Assembly: GCA_020632995.1 (NCBI GenBank)
Contig: JACKEN010000007.1
Location: 276,877-340,876, forward strand
DNA from: Deltaproteobacteria bacterium
GTDB taxonomy: Bacteria; Myxococcota; Kuafuiibacteriia; Kuafuiibacteriales; Kuafuiibacteriaceae
Reading direction: 5' to 3'
Length of the DNA: 64,000 nt
The position numbers and the translations under genes were made by a program. Under the pieces are notes generated by a model. That model was given only the letters and a program-made list of their open reading frames with translations, was not told the origin of the DNA and did not search any database. Positions 25,230-33,964 of the stretch are shown here, piece by piece. Every line of letters begins with the position of its first letter. Positions within the stretch are counted from its first letter, which is position 1.

Positions 25230-26657
25230 TCAGTCCCGGGGGATGAGCCAGGTCACCGCGTTCTCCGCGTCACCGAACCGGCCGCCGGTCACCGCGACCT
25301 CGCCGCCGGGGAACACCACCATCTCCTCGATGTCCGACGCCGCGAGCGAATCACCCGGGCACGGGCGGCCCCCGGGGTAGTACTGCCCCAGGCGCCCGTT
25401 GATCCCCCCGAACAGGAAGCCGCTGCGGTAGGGGACGACCACCTGCGCCTCGGTGCCCAGGTCGGTCTCGGCCACCGCCACCCACGCGTCGTAGGGCGGC
25501 CCAGCGCGATACAGGCGCCCATCGTTGGCGGAAAAGACCGCGCCGATGTCTGGGTGGGACGCCACGTCGTAGACCTGGACGTTGAAGAACGGGGACACGT
25601 AGCCCACGATCTGGTCGCGGAGGACGCGCCCATCCCAGTGGAGGAGGCTCGGGCCCCCGTAGGTCATCAGGGCGTCCCCCGCCCCCACGAAGCGAACGCG
25701 AGTGTGATCCGCCTCGGCCTCGGCCACGTCCAGGGTCCCCACCGTGGTCCACGCGTCCCCCTCGAGGCGGAGCAAGATCACTTGCTCGAACTTCTCGGGG
25801 GTGATGCTGCTGCTCCGGACCGCCGCGGCCAGGAGCTCGCCCGAGGCCTGATCCCGGCTGAAAGAGGTCACGGAGACGTCCTCGTCCAGCGGGAGCGTCT
25901 CGAAGTCCGCCCCCAGGTGCCCGCGGAGCACGCGCCCCTGCCCCCCCAGCCACGTGAGGCCGTCGGCGTCCTGGTAGATCGACCGGGACGGCGCGCCGCT
26001 CAGCTCCGGCACCGTCGCCACGCTGCCGTCCATGCCGACCCGCCAGAACTGCCCCTCGAGGTCGCCCACCAACACCGTGGATTCGTCGAGGCCGAGCAGC
26101 TGCTCCGCCGACTTGGAGTTCGACAGCCGCACCGTCAGGGCGCGAAAGGGCACGCACAGGTCGGACGCCAGGCACGCGCGCGCCCCGCCGAGCATGAAGT
26201 CGAGGTAGTGGTCCGAGGGCGCGCTCTGGAGCTCCCACGGCCCGGGCGACCCGCCCTGCAGCGGCGCCAGGTAGATCGCGAGGGGCGTCTCGAGCCCGCA
26301 CGAGCGCTCCGCGTCGAGGCCGCTCTGCACCTCGCCCTCGGCCACCCCCAGCGCCTCCAGGGACTCCCGGTAGAAGTGGAGGGTGAGCACGCTGTACTCG
26401 GGGACCTCGCCGGACCACCCGCGCACCGGCAGCAGGAGGGCGTCGAAGGGGGCGGACGCGGCGTAGGCCAAGACCCCGTCCGGGGCGGACACGAAGGCCA
26501 GCACCGACCCCGCGCCCTCGACGTCGGGCGGCGCGGGGACGAAGACGGTCCGGTCTCCGCCGCACGCCGAGACCAGCAACAGCACCGCGAGCGATGATCC
26601 AAGCAGGGCGCGGTGACGTATGCTCCACGCGGCGTGCTTCGTCCCCTGGTCGTCCAT
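25230..26657 (-). CDS. Lipoprotein with a likely beta-propeller body
   Basis: A protein of 475 residues. The leader ends LLGSSLAVLLLVSAC, a lipoprotein signal with Cys at +1, preceded by an unusually long polar n-region (about 18 residues), because ATG 26657 is the only good start codon before it. The body repeatedly shows blade-like patterns with VGDLEGQFWRV, YQDADGLTWLGGQGRVLR, GPSLLHWDGRV and VFSANDGRLYRAG, suggesting a beta-propeller. It is probably an outer-membrane or periplasmic surface lipoprotein of unknown function. Its 5' end overlaps the 5' end of the divergent ABC permease gene by about 24 nt. Confidence 0.7.
   Translation of the reverse strand: MDDQGTKHAAWSIRHRALLGSSLAVLLLVSACGGDRTVFVPAPPDVEGAGSVLAFVSAPDGVLAYAASAPFDALLLPVRGWSGEVPEYSVLTLHFYRESLEALGVAEGEVQSGLDAERSCGLETPLAIYLAPLQGGSPGPWELQSAPSDHYLDFMLGGARACLASDLCVPFRALTVRLSNSKSAEQLLGLDESTVLVGDLEGQFWRVGMDGSVATVPELSGAPSRSIYQDADGLTWLGGQGRVLRGHLGADFETLPLDEDVSVTSFSRDQASGELLAAAVRSSSITPEKFEQVILLRLEGDAWTTVGTLDVAEAEADHTRVRFVGAGDALMTYGGPSLLHWDGRVLRDQIVGYVSPFFNVQVYDVASHPDIGAVFSANDGRLYRAGPPYDAWVAVAETDLGTEAQVVVPYRSGFLFGGINGRLGQYYPGGRPCPGDSLAASDIEEMVVFPGGEVAVTGGRFGDAENAVTWLIPRD
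26619..26624 (+). promoter_or_regulatory. Candidate -10 element of the second ABC operon
   Basis: TATGCT lies 9 nt before GTG 26634, implying a leaderless or nearly leaderless transcript. It sits inside the start of the divergent lipoprotein gene. Confidence 0.35.
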
Positions 26658-28043
26658 GAACTGCGCCTGGCTTGGCGTGACCCCCGGACCCGGACCGTGA
26701 CGGCCGCGGTGACCGCGCTCGCCCTGGCCTTCGGGCTGGCCGGTGCAGGAGCCTACCAGGCCCGCCACGAAGAACACGAGGAACTCCGCACCTACGGGGA
26801 CGAACGTTTCAGCGTCCAGTCCGCGGATCACCCGCACGCCATCGCCCACCGCGGCTACGTGGTCTCCCGCCCGCCGCCCGTCTTGGGGTTCCTCGACGCC
26901 GGCCTCGATGGCGCGCTCGGGCGCTGGCTCACCCTGGACGCCCACCGCACGCGCCCCCTCGAGGGCGCGCGGGTGGGTGATCTCACCCGCGCCCCGGGGG
27001 CCGGGCGCCTCGACCTCGGCCTCCTCTTCACCCTGGTGCTGCCCGGCTTCGTGGTCCTGCTCGTGCACGACGCGGTAGCAGGGGAGCGCCGCCGCGGGAC
27101 CTTCGCGATGCTGCGCGCGGCGGGCCTCCAGCCTGGCCCGTGGGTGGCGGCGAAGCTCGCGGGAGCGGCGGCCCGGGTCGGCCTCGCGGTGTTCCTCCCC
27201 GCCGCGCTCGTGGCGGCCGCGCTCACCGCGGCGCTCGCCTCCGACGCGTGGCCGCGCCTCGTCGCCTGGCTCGGGGTCCAGGCGCTCGGCCTCGCCGCGT
27301 GGGCCGCGCTGACCCTCGCCCTCTCCGCCTGGGTGCGCGACCCGCCGCGGGCCCTCGGGATGGGCCTGATGGGTTGGGGCCTGCTCACGGTGGTGATCCC
27401 CCCGCTCGCGAGCACCGCGGCCCGGGCCGCCACCCGCCCGCCGCCCCCCGGGGTCCTCTCGGCCCGGCTGGCGACCTGGGCCGAGAGCGCCCACGCCCAG
27501 ACCGAGGACCTGCGCGCGCGGGCGATCCGCGACGTGCGGCGCCGACACCCGGAGTGGGACGGCAACGGCGACAGCCCCGAGGTGTTGGACGCGGTGATGC
27601 TCCGGCTGGCGGATCGCGAGGTGGCGGAGCGCATGGCCGCCCTCCTCGACCAGCTCGCGGCGGAGCAGGATCGGGAGGCCACCCTCGCCGCCGCCCTGTC
27701 CTTCGCCAGCCCCGGGGGCCTCGCCCAGCTCGCGGGGAGCGCGGTCGCGGCGAGCGACCTCGCCCAGGCGCGCCTCGCCGAGGCCCACTACGAGGGCTAC
27801 CGGCGCGAGCTCATGGCGTGGATCAACCGCTGGTGGGCCGAGAACGGGCAGGGGGGCTTCGACGCGTGGTCCGACACCCTGAAGGATCTGTCGAGCGCGC
27901 CGCGCCCGACCCCGCCGAGGAGCCCGGCCCGCCTCGCCTGGGCCGGGTGCAGGCTGCCTTGCCTCCTCCTGTTGGTGCTCTGTGCGGTGGGTGGCGCCGC
28001 GTTCGCGCTCGAGAGCCGACGCAGCCTGCGAGGCGCGGCGTGA
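26634..28043 (+). CDS. ABC-2 type permease (first of two)
   Basis: A protein of 469 residues from GTG 26634. The N-terminus MLRPLVVHELRLAWRDPRTR then leads into a membrane segment, followed by a large extracytoplasmic region (about 45-115) and four further segments around residues 120-300 (for example LLFTLVLPGFVVLLVHDAVAGERRRGTFAMLR). A helical region and a final C-terminal segment follow. This resembles the DUF3526/ABC-2 permeases of copper- or multicomponent export systems. The stop overlaps the next start (GTGA). Substrate unknown. Confidence 0.8.
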   Translation: MLRPLVVHELRLAWRDPRTRTVTAAVTALALAFGLAGAGAYQARHEEHEELRTYGDERFSVQSADHPHAIAHRGYVVSRPPPVLGFLDAGLDGALGRWLTLDAHRTRPLEGARVGDLTRAPGAGRLDLGLLFTLVLPGFVVLLVHDAVAGERRRGTFAMLRAAGLQPGPWVAAKLAGAAARVGLAVFLPAALVAAALTAALASDAWPRLVAWLGVQALGLAAWAALTLALSAWVRDPPRALGMGLMGWGLLTVVIPPLASTAARAATRPPPPGVLSARLATWAESAHAQTEDLRARAIRDVRRRHPEWDGNGDSPEVLDAVMLRLADREVAERMAALLDQLAAEQDREATLAAALSFASPGGLAQLAGSAVAASDLAQARLAEAHYEGYRRELMAWINRWWAENGQGGFDAWSDTLKDLSSAPRPTPPRSPARLAWAGCRLPCLLLLVLCAVGGAAFALESRRSLRGAA

Positions 28044-29431
28044 GCGCGTGGGGGCAGCTCCTCCGGCTCGAGACCCGGCGCCTCCTCCGCAGCCCGCGGG
28101 GGCGCGCGGTGTCGGCGGCGCTGTTCGTGGCGACCGCCGCCGCGGGGCTGCTCGGCGCGCGCCTCGCCGCAGCCCACGTCGCGGCGGGGCAGGCCGACCT
28201 CGAGGCCGCCCGCGCCCGGGTCGAGGCCCGCATGCGCGGCGACGCGCCGCTGTCGCCGGTGGAGACCGCGCTGTGGGAGGACACTGTGGTGGCCCGCGGG
28301 GTGGCGCCCCTCGCCGCCCTCACCGCCCAGGACCTCGCCGCGCTCCCCGACGCGGCCGCGGTGCGCCTCACCCACCCGCCCACCGCGCTCGCCGCCCGGG
28401 CCGAGCGGTCGCCCGCCGCCGCCCTCCTCGGCACCTTCGACGTAGCGTGGCTCCTGAGCCTGGTGCTCCCGCTCGCGGTGCTCGGCCTGGGCTACGACGC
28501 GCTGGCGCGGGATCGCGCGCGCGGCAACCTGGCCGCCCTACTCGCCTTCGCCCCGTCCGCGTGGGGCCTCGTCACCGCGCGGGTGGGCGCGGTGACGGTG
28601 GCGGCGCTCGTCGGCCTCGGCCCCGGGCTCGCGGTGGCGCTCGCCGCCACCGGCGCCCTCGACGGCCCCCTCGCTGCGACCGACGCGCTCCTCGTGCTCC
28701 TCCTCGCCGCCGCCGCCGCGCTCGCCTTCAGCGCGGCGACGGTGGCGGTGAGCGCGTTCTCTGCCCGCCCCGGCACCGCCCTGGTAGCGGGCCTGGTGGG
28801 CTGGGCGGTGGTGGCCCTGGCCCTGCCCCTCGGCCTCGCCGCCTTCGCCCAGGCCGCGTACCCCGACCCGGATCCGCGCCCGGAGCTGGACGCAACCCAG
28901 GCTGCGCAATCCATCTTGACGAAGGACGCCGACCGCCTGGTGGCGGAGGAGGCCCGCCGCCGCCCCGAGCTCGACCCGGAGCGGGCGGCGGACGGCGTGC
29001 AGAGCGTCTTGCGCTTCGAGCGCCTGCGGGCGGCCGCGCACCTGCGGCGGGTGCAGGGGGCCGGCTTCGAGCGACGGCGCACCCAGGCCCGGCGGGCCGA
29101 GCTCTATCGCCTCGTGGCGTACCTGAGCCCGACCACCTGGCTCAGCCACGGCCTCGCCGCCCTCGCCGACACCGACCCCGAGGCGCGGCAGCGCTTCATG
29201 GCGCAGGCGGAGGCGTTCCAGTCGCAACTCGCATTGCATGTCGAGGCGCCGCTCCTCGATCGCGGGGCGGCGCCGGGCGGGTGGCCGCGCCTCACCACCC
29301 CGCCCGACGCCGACCGCACCCCCGCCCTGCTGGGCGCCGCGCTCTACGCGGCCCTGGCCGGGCTCGCTACCGCCCTGGCCGCCCGCCGGCTGGACCGGGG
29401 CGCGCTCACCCCGGCCGAGGAGGACGCGTGA
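28040..29431 (+). CDS. ABC-2 type permease (second of two)
   Basis: A protein of 463 residues starting at GTG 28040. It is a paralogue in topology of the preceding permease: one N-terminal segment, a charged extracytoplasmic region, a membrane bundle (about 130-290), a long amphipathic helix and a last segment (LLGAALYAALAGLATALAAR). Shared features include the LSLVLPLAVLGLGYDALARD region, comparable with FTLVLPGFVVLLVHDAVA in the first permease. The two probably form a heterodimer served by the downstream ATPase. The GTGA overlaps at both ends imply one translationally coupled operon. Confidence 0.82.
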   Translation: MSAWGQLLRLETRRLLRSPRGRAVSAALFVATAAAGLLGARLAAAHVAAGQADLEAARARVEARMRGDAPLSPVETALWEDTVVARGVAPLAALTAQDLAALPDAAAVRLTHPPTALAARAERSPAAALLGTFDVAWLLSLVLPLAVLGLGYDALARDRARGNLAALLAFAPSAWGLVTARVGAVTVAALVGLGPGLAVALAATGALDGPLAATDALLVLLLAAAAALAFSAATVAVSAFSARPGTALVAGLVGWAVVALALPLGLAAFAQAAYPDPDPRPELDATQAAQSILTKDADRLVAEEARRRPELDPERAADGVQSVLRFERLRAAAHLRRVQGAGFERRRTQARRAELYRLVAYLSPTTWLSHGLAALADTDPEARQRFMAQAEAFQSQLALHVEAPLLDRGAAPGGWPRLTTPPDADRTPALLGAALYAALAGLATALAARRLDRGALTPAEEDA

Positions 29432-30117
29432 TCGAGGTTCGAGGACTCACCAAGCGCTACGGCGCCCGCACCGCGGTGGACGCCCTGAGCTTCACCGTGG
29501 GCCCCGGCGAGCTCTACGCCCTGTTGGGCGGCAACGGCGCGGGCAAGACCACCACCTTGAACCTGATCCTCGGCCTCCTCGCCGCGGACGGGGGCGAGGT
29601 GAGGGTCGACGGCGTGGCGGTCGGCCCCGGGGCCCGGCCCTGCGCGGTGTACGTGCCCGAGGTGGTGGCCCTGTACCCGGACCTGGATCCGCTCGAGACC
29701 CTCGCCCTGTTCGCGAGCGTGGCGGGGCGCACAGTGTCCGAGGCGGACCGGGCCGGCGCCCTCACCCGCGCGGGGTTGGCGGCGGAGCACCACCACCGCC
29801 GGGTGGGCACCTTCTCGAAGGGGATGCGCCAGAAGGTCGCCCTCGCCCTGGCCGAGGTGCAGGGCGCGCGGAGCGTGGTCCTGGACGAGCCCACCTCGGG
29901 CCTCGACCCGCTCGCCTCGGCCCAGCTCGCCGAGCGCCTCGCGGCGGCGAAGGCGGGGGGCGCGGCGATCCTGATGTCGACCCACGACGTGCTGCACGCC
30001 GCGAACCTGGCCGACCGGGTCGGGATCCTGCAGGCGGGGCGGCTCGTTGCGGAGCTGGACGCCACCGGGATGGACGCGGCGGCGCTCCTGGCCGCGTACC
30101 AGGCCCACGCCGGCTGA
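29428..30117 (+). CDS. ABC transporter ATP-binding protein
   Basis: A protein of 229 residues with Walker A GGNGAGKT, a changed signature FSKGMRQK (SxGxxQ type), Walker B SVVLDEPTSGLD, and the H-loop MSTHDVLHA. It is the ATPase for the two preceding permeases. The GTG start overlaps the previous stop (GTGA). The signature and small size are those of the NosF/CcmA-like and NatA-like ATPases. Without substrate genes nearby the transported compound cannot be named. Confidence 0.92.
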   Translation: MIEVRGLTKRYGARTAVDALSFTVGPGELYALLGGNGAGKTTTLNLILGLLAADGGEVRVDGVAVGPGARPCAVYVPEVVALYPDLDPLETLALFASVAGRTVSEADRAGALTRAGLAAEHHHRRVGTFSKGMRQKVALALAEVQGARSVVLDEPTSGLDPLASAQLAERLAAAKAGGAAILMSTHDVLHAANLADRVGILQAGRLVAELDATGMDAAALLAAYQAHAG

Positions 30118-30205
30118 GGGGGGCGGGCCAATCCCACCGTCACACCCGAGGCCGCGCGGTCACCTGTCACGACGGGCCGCGGCGCCATGCTAAGGTCCGG
30201 CCGGG

Positions 30206-30211
30206 TATAGA
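30206..30211 (+). promoter_or_regulatory. Candidate -10 element, leaderless start at 30219
   Basis: TATAGA is followed by 7 nt and ATG 30219, so the transcript would begin at about the start codon. The same TATAGA and spacing recur at 35206-35211. No clear -35 match was found. Confidence 0.45.
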
Positions 30212-30218
30212 CGACGCG

Positions 30219-31616
30219 ATGCGGATCACTGGGCTCATCCTCCTCATCCTCGGCCTCTCGTGCTTCGGCTGCTCCAGCGGGGACGGCTTCGCCGACGCGG
30301 GCGCGCCGCAGATCCGCGACGGCGGCGCCACCGCGGTCGACACCGGCCTCCCGATCGACACAGGCACCGCGATCGACGCCGGGCCGGGCGACGACGCGGG
30401 GCCGGGCGATGACGCGGGGCCGGGCGGAGACGGCGGCACCGAGGAGGACTCGGGCACCCCGGCGGACTCCGGCACCCCCGGCGCGACCTTCAGCGAGGCG
30501 CGCATCGACGACACCATCGTGCACGGCCAGGGGGTCGAGCTGGTCGACCTCGACGGCGACACCGACCTCGACGTGGTGGTGGCGCTGAGCCTCACCGACG
30601 CGGTGCACGCGTACATCAACCCGGGCGACGCCAGCGGCTGGACCCGCGTGGTGATCGGCCAGCAGATCGTCGCGATGGAGGTGGACGTGGCCGACCTCGA
30701 CGGCGACACCGACCTCGACGTGGTCGCGGTGGGCCTCTTCGACCGCGCGGGCGGCTTCACGAGCGCGGGCGAGGTCACCTGGTTCGAGAACCCCGGCACC
30801 GTGACCGGCACCTGGATCCGGCACGAGATCACCGGCCTCACGTTCTGGGGCGCGCGCTTCGTGGAGGCGGCGGACCTCACCGGCGATGGGCGCGCAGACC
30901 TGGTGGTCGGCGCGAACCAGATGAGCGACGTGAACGGCAACCCGCAGGGGAACGGCCTGTACTGGTTCCGCAACACCGGCGGCGCCTTCGCCAGCCCCCA
31001 GGCCCTGGACCCTGCGCTGGTGAACGTCTACGCGGTGCAGCTCCATGACGTCGATGGCGATGGGGTGCTCGACGTGATGGCCCTCGGCAGCGACTCCAAT
31101 GAGGTGGCGTGGTGGGCCAACGGGCGCACCGACGGCCAGGTGGACGACAACCCGACCTTCACCAAGCACGTCATCTCGAGCCCCCCTGCACCCTTCGACC
31201 TGCGCCTCGCCGACATGGACGGCGACCCGGCCCTCGAGGCGGTGGTGACCATGAGCCGCGGGTCCGGCGCGGTGGTCTACTACGACCCGCCCGCCGACGT
31301 GACGGCCGAGTGGCCGGAGGTGGTGGTGAGCGACAGCTTCGGCGGCGGCGCCAACAGCCGGCTCTACGCGGGCGACCTCGACGGCGACGGCAAGGCCGAC
31401 GTCGCGGTGGGCGCGGGGGCCCAGACCACCATCCAGATCTTCTTCCAGGGCGAGGGCGGCTTCACCGGGCAGGTGGTGCGCGACGACTACACCGGCCTCG
31501 ACTGGCTCACCGGCGGCGACCTCGACGGCGACGGCCGCGCGGACCTCGTCACCGCCACCTACGGCTTCGCGGACGGCCAGGACATAGTGTCCTGGTGGAA
31601 GAACTCGGCGCCATGA
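30219..31616 (+). CDS. FG-GAP/VCBS-repeat surface lipoprotein A
   Basis: A protein of 465 residues. The N-terminus ILLILGLSCFGC is a lipoprotein-type signal (Cys at about 18). An Asp/Gly-rich spacer (DAGPGDDAGPGDDAG) follows. The rest is six or so FG-GAP/VCBS-like repeats with calcium-type DxDxDxD loops (VDLDGDTDLDVV, ADLDGDTDLDVV, DVDGDGVLDV, GDLDGDGKADV, GDLDGDGRADL), which fold as a beta-propeller like integrin alpha N-terminal domains. It is probably exported to the outer surface. Its stop overlaps the start of the paralogous next gene (ATGA), so the two are coupled. Confidence 0.85.
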   Translation: MRITGLILLILGLSCFGCSSGDGFADAGAPQIRDGGATAVDTGLPIDTGTAIDAGPGDDAGPGDDAGPGGDGGTEEDSGTPADSGTPGATFSEARIDDTIVHGQGVELVDLDGDTDLDVVVALSLTDAVHAYINPGDASGWTRVVIGQQIVAMEVDVADLDGDTDLDVVAVGLFDRAGGFTSAGEVTWFENPGTVTGTWIRHEITGLTFWGARFVEAADLTGDGRADLVVGANQMSDVNGNPQGNGLYWFRNTGGAFASPQALDPALVNVYAVQLHDVDGDGVLDVMALGSDSNEVAWWANGRTDGQVDDNPTFTKHVISSPPAPFDLRLADMDGDPALEAVVTMSRGSGAVVYYDPPADVTAEWPEVVVSDSFGGGANSRLYAGDLDGDGKADVAVGAGAQTTIQIFFQGEGGFTGQVVRDDYTGLDWLTGGDLDGDGRADLVTATYGFADGQDIVSWWKNSAP

Positions 31617-33280
31617 CGCGACTCGACGCGCAAGTCTTCCTGCTGTTGGGGTTGGCGGTGGGCCTGGCCGCGTGCGACGGACCGAAGACGGTCGACGTCA
31701 TGGTGTTCGACGCGGGCTTCGAGGACGACGACGCGGGCTGGGCGGACACCGGGGTGGTGGAGGACTCTGGGGTGGTCGAGGACACAGGAGTGCTCGAGGA
31801 CGCCGGGGACGCGGGTGAGCTCGACGGCGCTGTGGACGGCGGGGCGCCGGACACCGGGGTGGAGGAGGACGCGGGTGAGGTCGACGGCGGCGTCGACGTG
31901 GACGGAGGACCAGACGTAGACGGCGGCGTCGACGTGGACGGCGGCGTCGGCGTCGACGGCGGCGTCGACGCGGACGGCGGCGTGGACGCAGGCACGCCCG
32001 ACACCGGCGCCCCCGACACCGGCGCCCCCGACACCGGCGCGCCCGACACCGGCGCCCCCGACACCGGCGTAGACGCGGGCACCCCCGACACCGGCGTGGA
32101 CGGTGGGGTCTACGGCCCGCCGCCCAGCGGCTTCACCCGGAACCTGATCGACGGCACCTTCGAGCACGGCCAGCACGTGACGCTGGTGGACATCGACGGC
32201 GACGGCGACCTGGACGCGATCAACTCCATCAGCCTCACCGACATGGTGCGCCTCTACCTGAATGGCGGGGACTCCAACGGCGGCGGCAACGGGAGCGCCT
32301 GGAGCACGGTGCCGGTGGCCCCCGCCAACAGCATCGTGGCCATGGGCACCGCGGTGGCGGACTTCGACGGGGATGCCGACCTCGATATCGTCGCGGTGGG
32401 CTTCTTCGACCGGCCCAACGGCTTCGCCACCACCGGCAACCTCACCCTGTACCGGCAGGGCGCCGACGCCACCCAGTGGACGGCCACCCCCATCCCGGTC
32501 GGGAACGCGTTCTGGGGCCCCCGGACCATCGCGAGCGGCGACCTCACCGGCGACGGGCAGCCCGACCTCGTGACCGGCGGGGTGGAGTGGTACGACGTCA
32601 ACGGGAACGTGGTCGGCCACGGGGTGCGCTACCACACGAACACCGGCGGCAACTTCGCAACTCCGGTTGACGTCGACACCCTGCTCCAGGGGGTCGAGGG
32701 CCTCGCGATCACCGACGTCGACGGCGACGGGGTCCAGGACATCATCGCGGCGGGGCGCATCGACGGGCGCGTCTATTGGTACGAGAACAACCGGACCGCG
32801 GGGATCCAGGACCCGAACCCCACCTTCACGCGGCACGATCTGGCCACCGTGGCGGAGGTCGGTCACTTCGTCCTGGCGCAGATGGACGCCGATCCCGCGT
32901 TGGAGCTCGTCCTGATTCATGACGACAGCAACGGCGGCGAGGTGGCCTACTACGACCCGCCCGCCAACGTACGGATCCCGTGGATCCGGAACGTGGTCTC
33001 CGCCACCTTCGGGGGGAGCGGCGACGTCCACCGGGTGGCGGCGGGGGACTTCAACCGCGACGGGTTCACCGACGTGGCGGCGACCTCCGCGGTGCGGGCC
33101 GAGGTGCGGGTGTTCATCCGCACCGCCACGGGCTTCACCGGGCAGCTGGTGCAGTCCCTGCCGGGGGTCGACGCGGTGACCGCCGGCGACCTCGACGGCG
33201 ACGGCGCGGCGGACGTGGTGACCACCACGTACACCAACGGCACCAACGACCGCGTGGAGTGGTTCCACCCCCTGCCCTGA
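31613..33280 (+). CDS. FG-GAP/VCBS-repeat surface lipoprotein B
   Basis: A protein of 555 residues and a paralogue of the gene just upstream: matching segments include EHGQHVTLVDIDGDGDLDAI versus HGQGVELVDLDGDTDLDVV, VADFDGDADLDIVAVGFFDR and WYDVNGN. A lipoprotein signal (VFLLLGLAVGLAAC) is followed by a much longer acidic spacer than in the paralogue (residues about 45-165), with DTG, DGGVD and APDTG repeats. The propeller repeats have intact calcium-type loops. The function is unknown. Surface display and calcium binding are expected from the family. Confidence 0.85.
   Translation: MTRLDAQVFLLLGLAVGLAACDGPKTVDVMVFDAGFEDDDAGWADTGVVEDSGVVEDTGVLEDAGDAGELDGAVDGGAPDTGVEEDAGEVDGGVDVDGGPDVDGGVDVDGGVGVDGGVDADGGVDAGTPDTGAPDTGAPDTGAPDTGAPDTGVDAGTPDTGVDGGVYGPPPSGFTRNLIDGTFEHGQHVTLVDIDGDGDLDAINSISLTDMVRLYLNGGDSNGGGNGSAWSTVPVAPANSIVAMGTAVADFDGDADLDIVAVGFFDRPNGFATTGNLTLYRQGADATQWTATPIPVGNAFWGPRTIASGDLTGDGQPDLVTGGVEWYDVNGNVVGHGVRYHTNTGGNFATPVDVDTLLQGVEGLAITDVDGDGVQDIIAAGRIDGRVYWYENNRTAGIQDPNPTFTRHDLATVAEVGHFVLAQMDADPALELVLIHDDSNGGEVAYYDPPANVRIPWIRNVVSATFGGSGDVHRVAAGDFNRDGFTDVAATSAVRAEVRVFIRTATGFTGQLVQSLPGVDAVTAGDLDGDGAADVVTTTYTNGTNDRVEWFHPLP
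31745..32107 (+). repeat. In-frame DTG/DGG repeat tract
   Basis: A long low-complexity segment with units such as VEDTGV, DGGVD and five consecutive APDTG repeats near 31996-32070. The DNA repeat GACACCGGCGCCCCC recurs almost perfectly, so replication slippage could change the spacer length. Confidence 0.8.
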
Positions 33281-33322
33281 TGCCTTGACCGCGGGCGCCC
33301 CGGGCCCGATGGTCCGCGCCCC

Positions 33323-33964
33323 ATGCCGGTGTTGAAGGGAGCGGTGACGTTCGCGCGGTTTCGCGCGGAGCGCACCAAGGACGAGCCCAAGGATCTCCGC
33401 CGATCCCTGGCCAACGCGCTCCGCAAGAGCGCTTTCGAAGCGCTGGACCCGACGGGCGACGAGGATCGCGCCGCGGGCTGGGTGGAGCTCGAGGACACCG
33501 AGTCCACCGAGCTGTCCCCGAGCCACTTCTTGTTCGGCGACTACATGATGGTGAGCTGGCGCGTGGACACCCTGCGGGTTCCGGCGCCCCGCCTGAAGGC
33601 CGAGCTGGACCAGTGGACGCGCGCCCACGAGGCCCAACACGGAGAGGCGCCGAAGCGCGCGGCCAAGAAGGCGCAGAAGGAGCTGATCTTGAAGAAGCTC
33701 CGGCGCCAGGCCTTCCCCGCCACCCGCACCTACGACGTCACCTGGAACCTCGAGACCGACGTGGTCTTCGTGTGGGCGTCCGGGCGCAAGATCGTGGACG
33801 AGGTGGTGGTGGCCCTCGAGGAGGGCTTCGGGCTGCGCCTGCACGCCCAGTCGCCGGGCGCGCTGGTGGAGCGGGCCGAGATTCCAAAGGACAACATCGA
33901 GCCGACCCCCGAGCTGTTCGGGCAGGACGTGGTGAGCGAGGCGAGAAGTCGTGTCGGGGCGTGA
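33323..33964 (+). CDS. RdgC-like protein, N-terminal part
   Basis: A protein of 213 residues. Its length, start (MPVLKGAVTFARFRAE) and segments such as KRAAKKAQKELILKKLRRQAFPATR and DVVFVWASGRKIVDEVVVAL correspond to the N-terminal and central part of RdgC, a ring-shaped dsDNA-binding protein linked to recombination control. In E. coli RdgC is a single protein of about 300 residues. Here the following gene, overlapping by 14 nt in another frame, supplies a second part. The two could be a natural two-subunit RdgC or a split gene. The partner is assigned by position and by its own weaker resemblance. Confidence 0.7.
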   Translation: MPVLKGAVTFARFRAERTKDEPKDLRRSLANALRKSAFEALDPTGDEDRAAGWVELEDTESTELSPSHFLFGDYMMVSWRVDTLRVPAPRLKAELDQWTRAHEAQHGEAPKRAAKKAQKELILKKLRRQAFPATRTYDVTWNLETDVVFVWASGRKIVDEVVVALEEGFGLRLHAQSPGALVERAEIPKDNIEPTPELFGQDVVSEARSRVGA

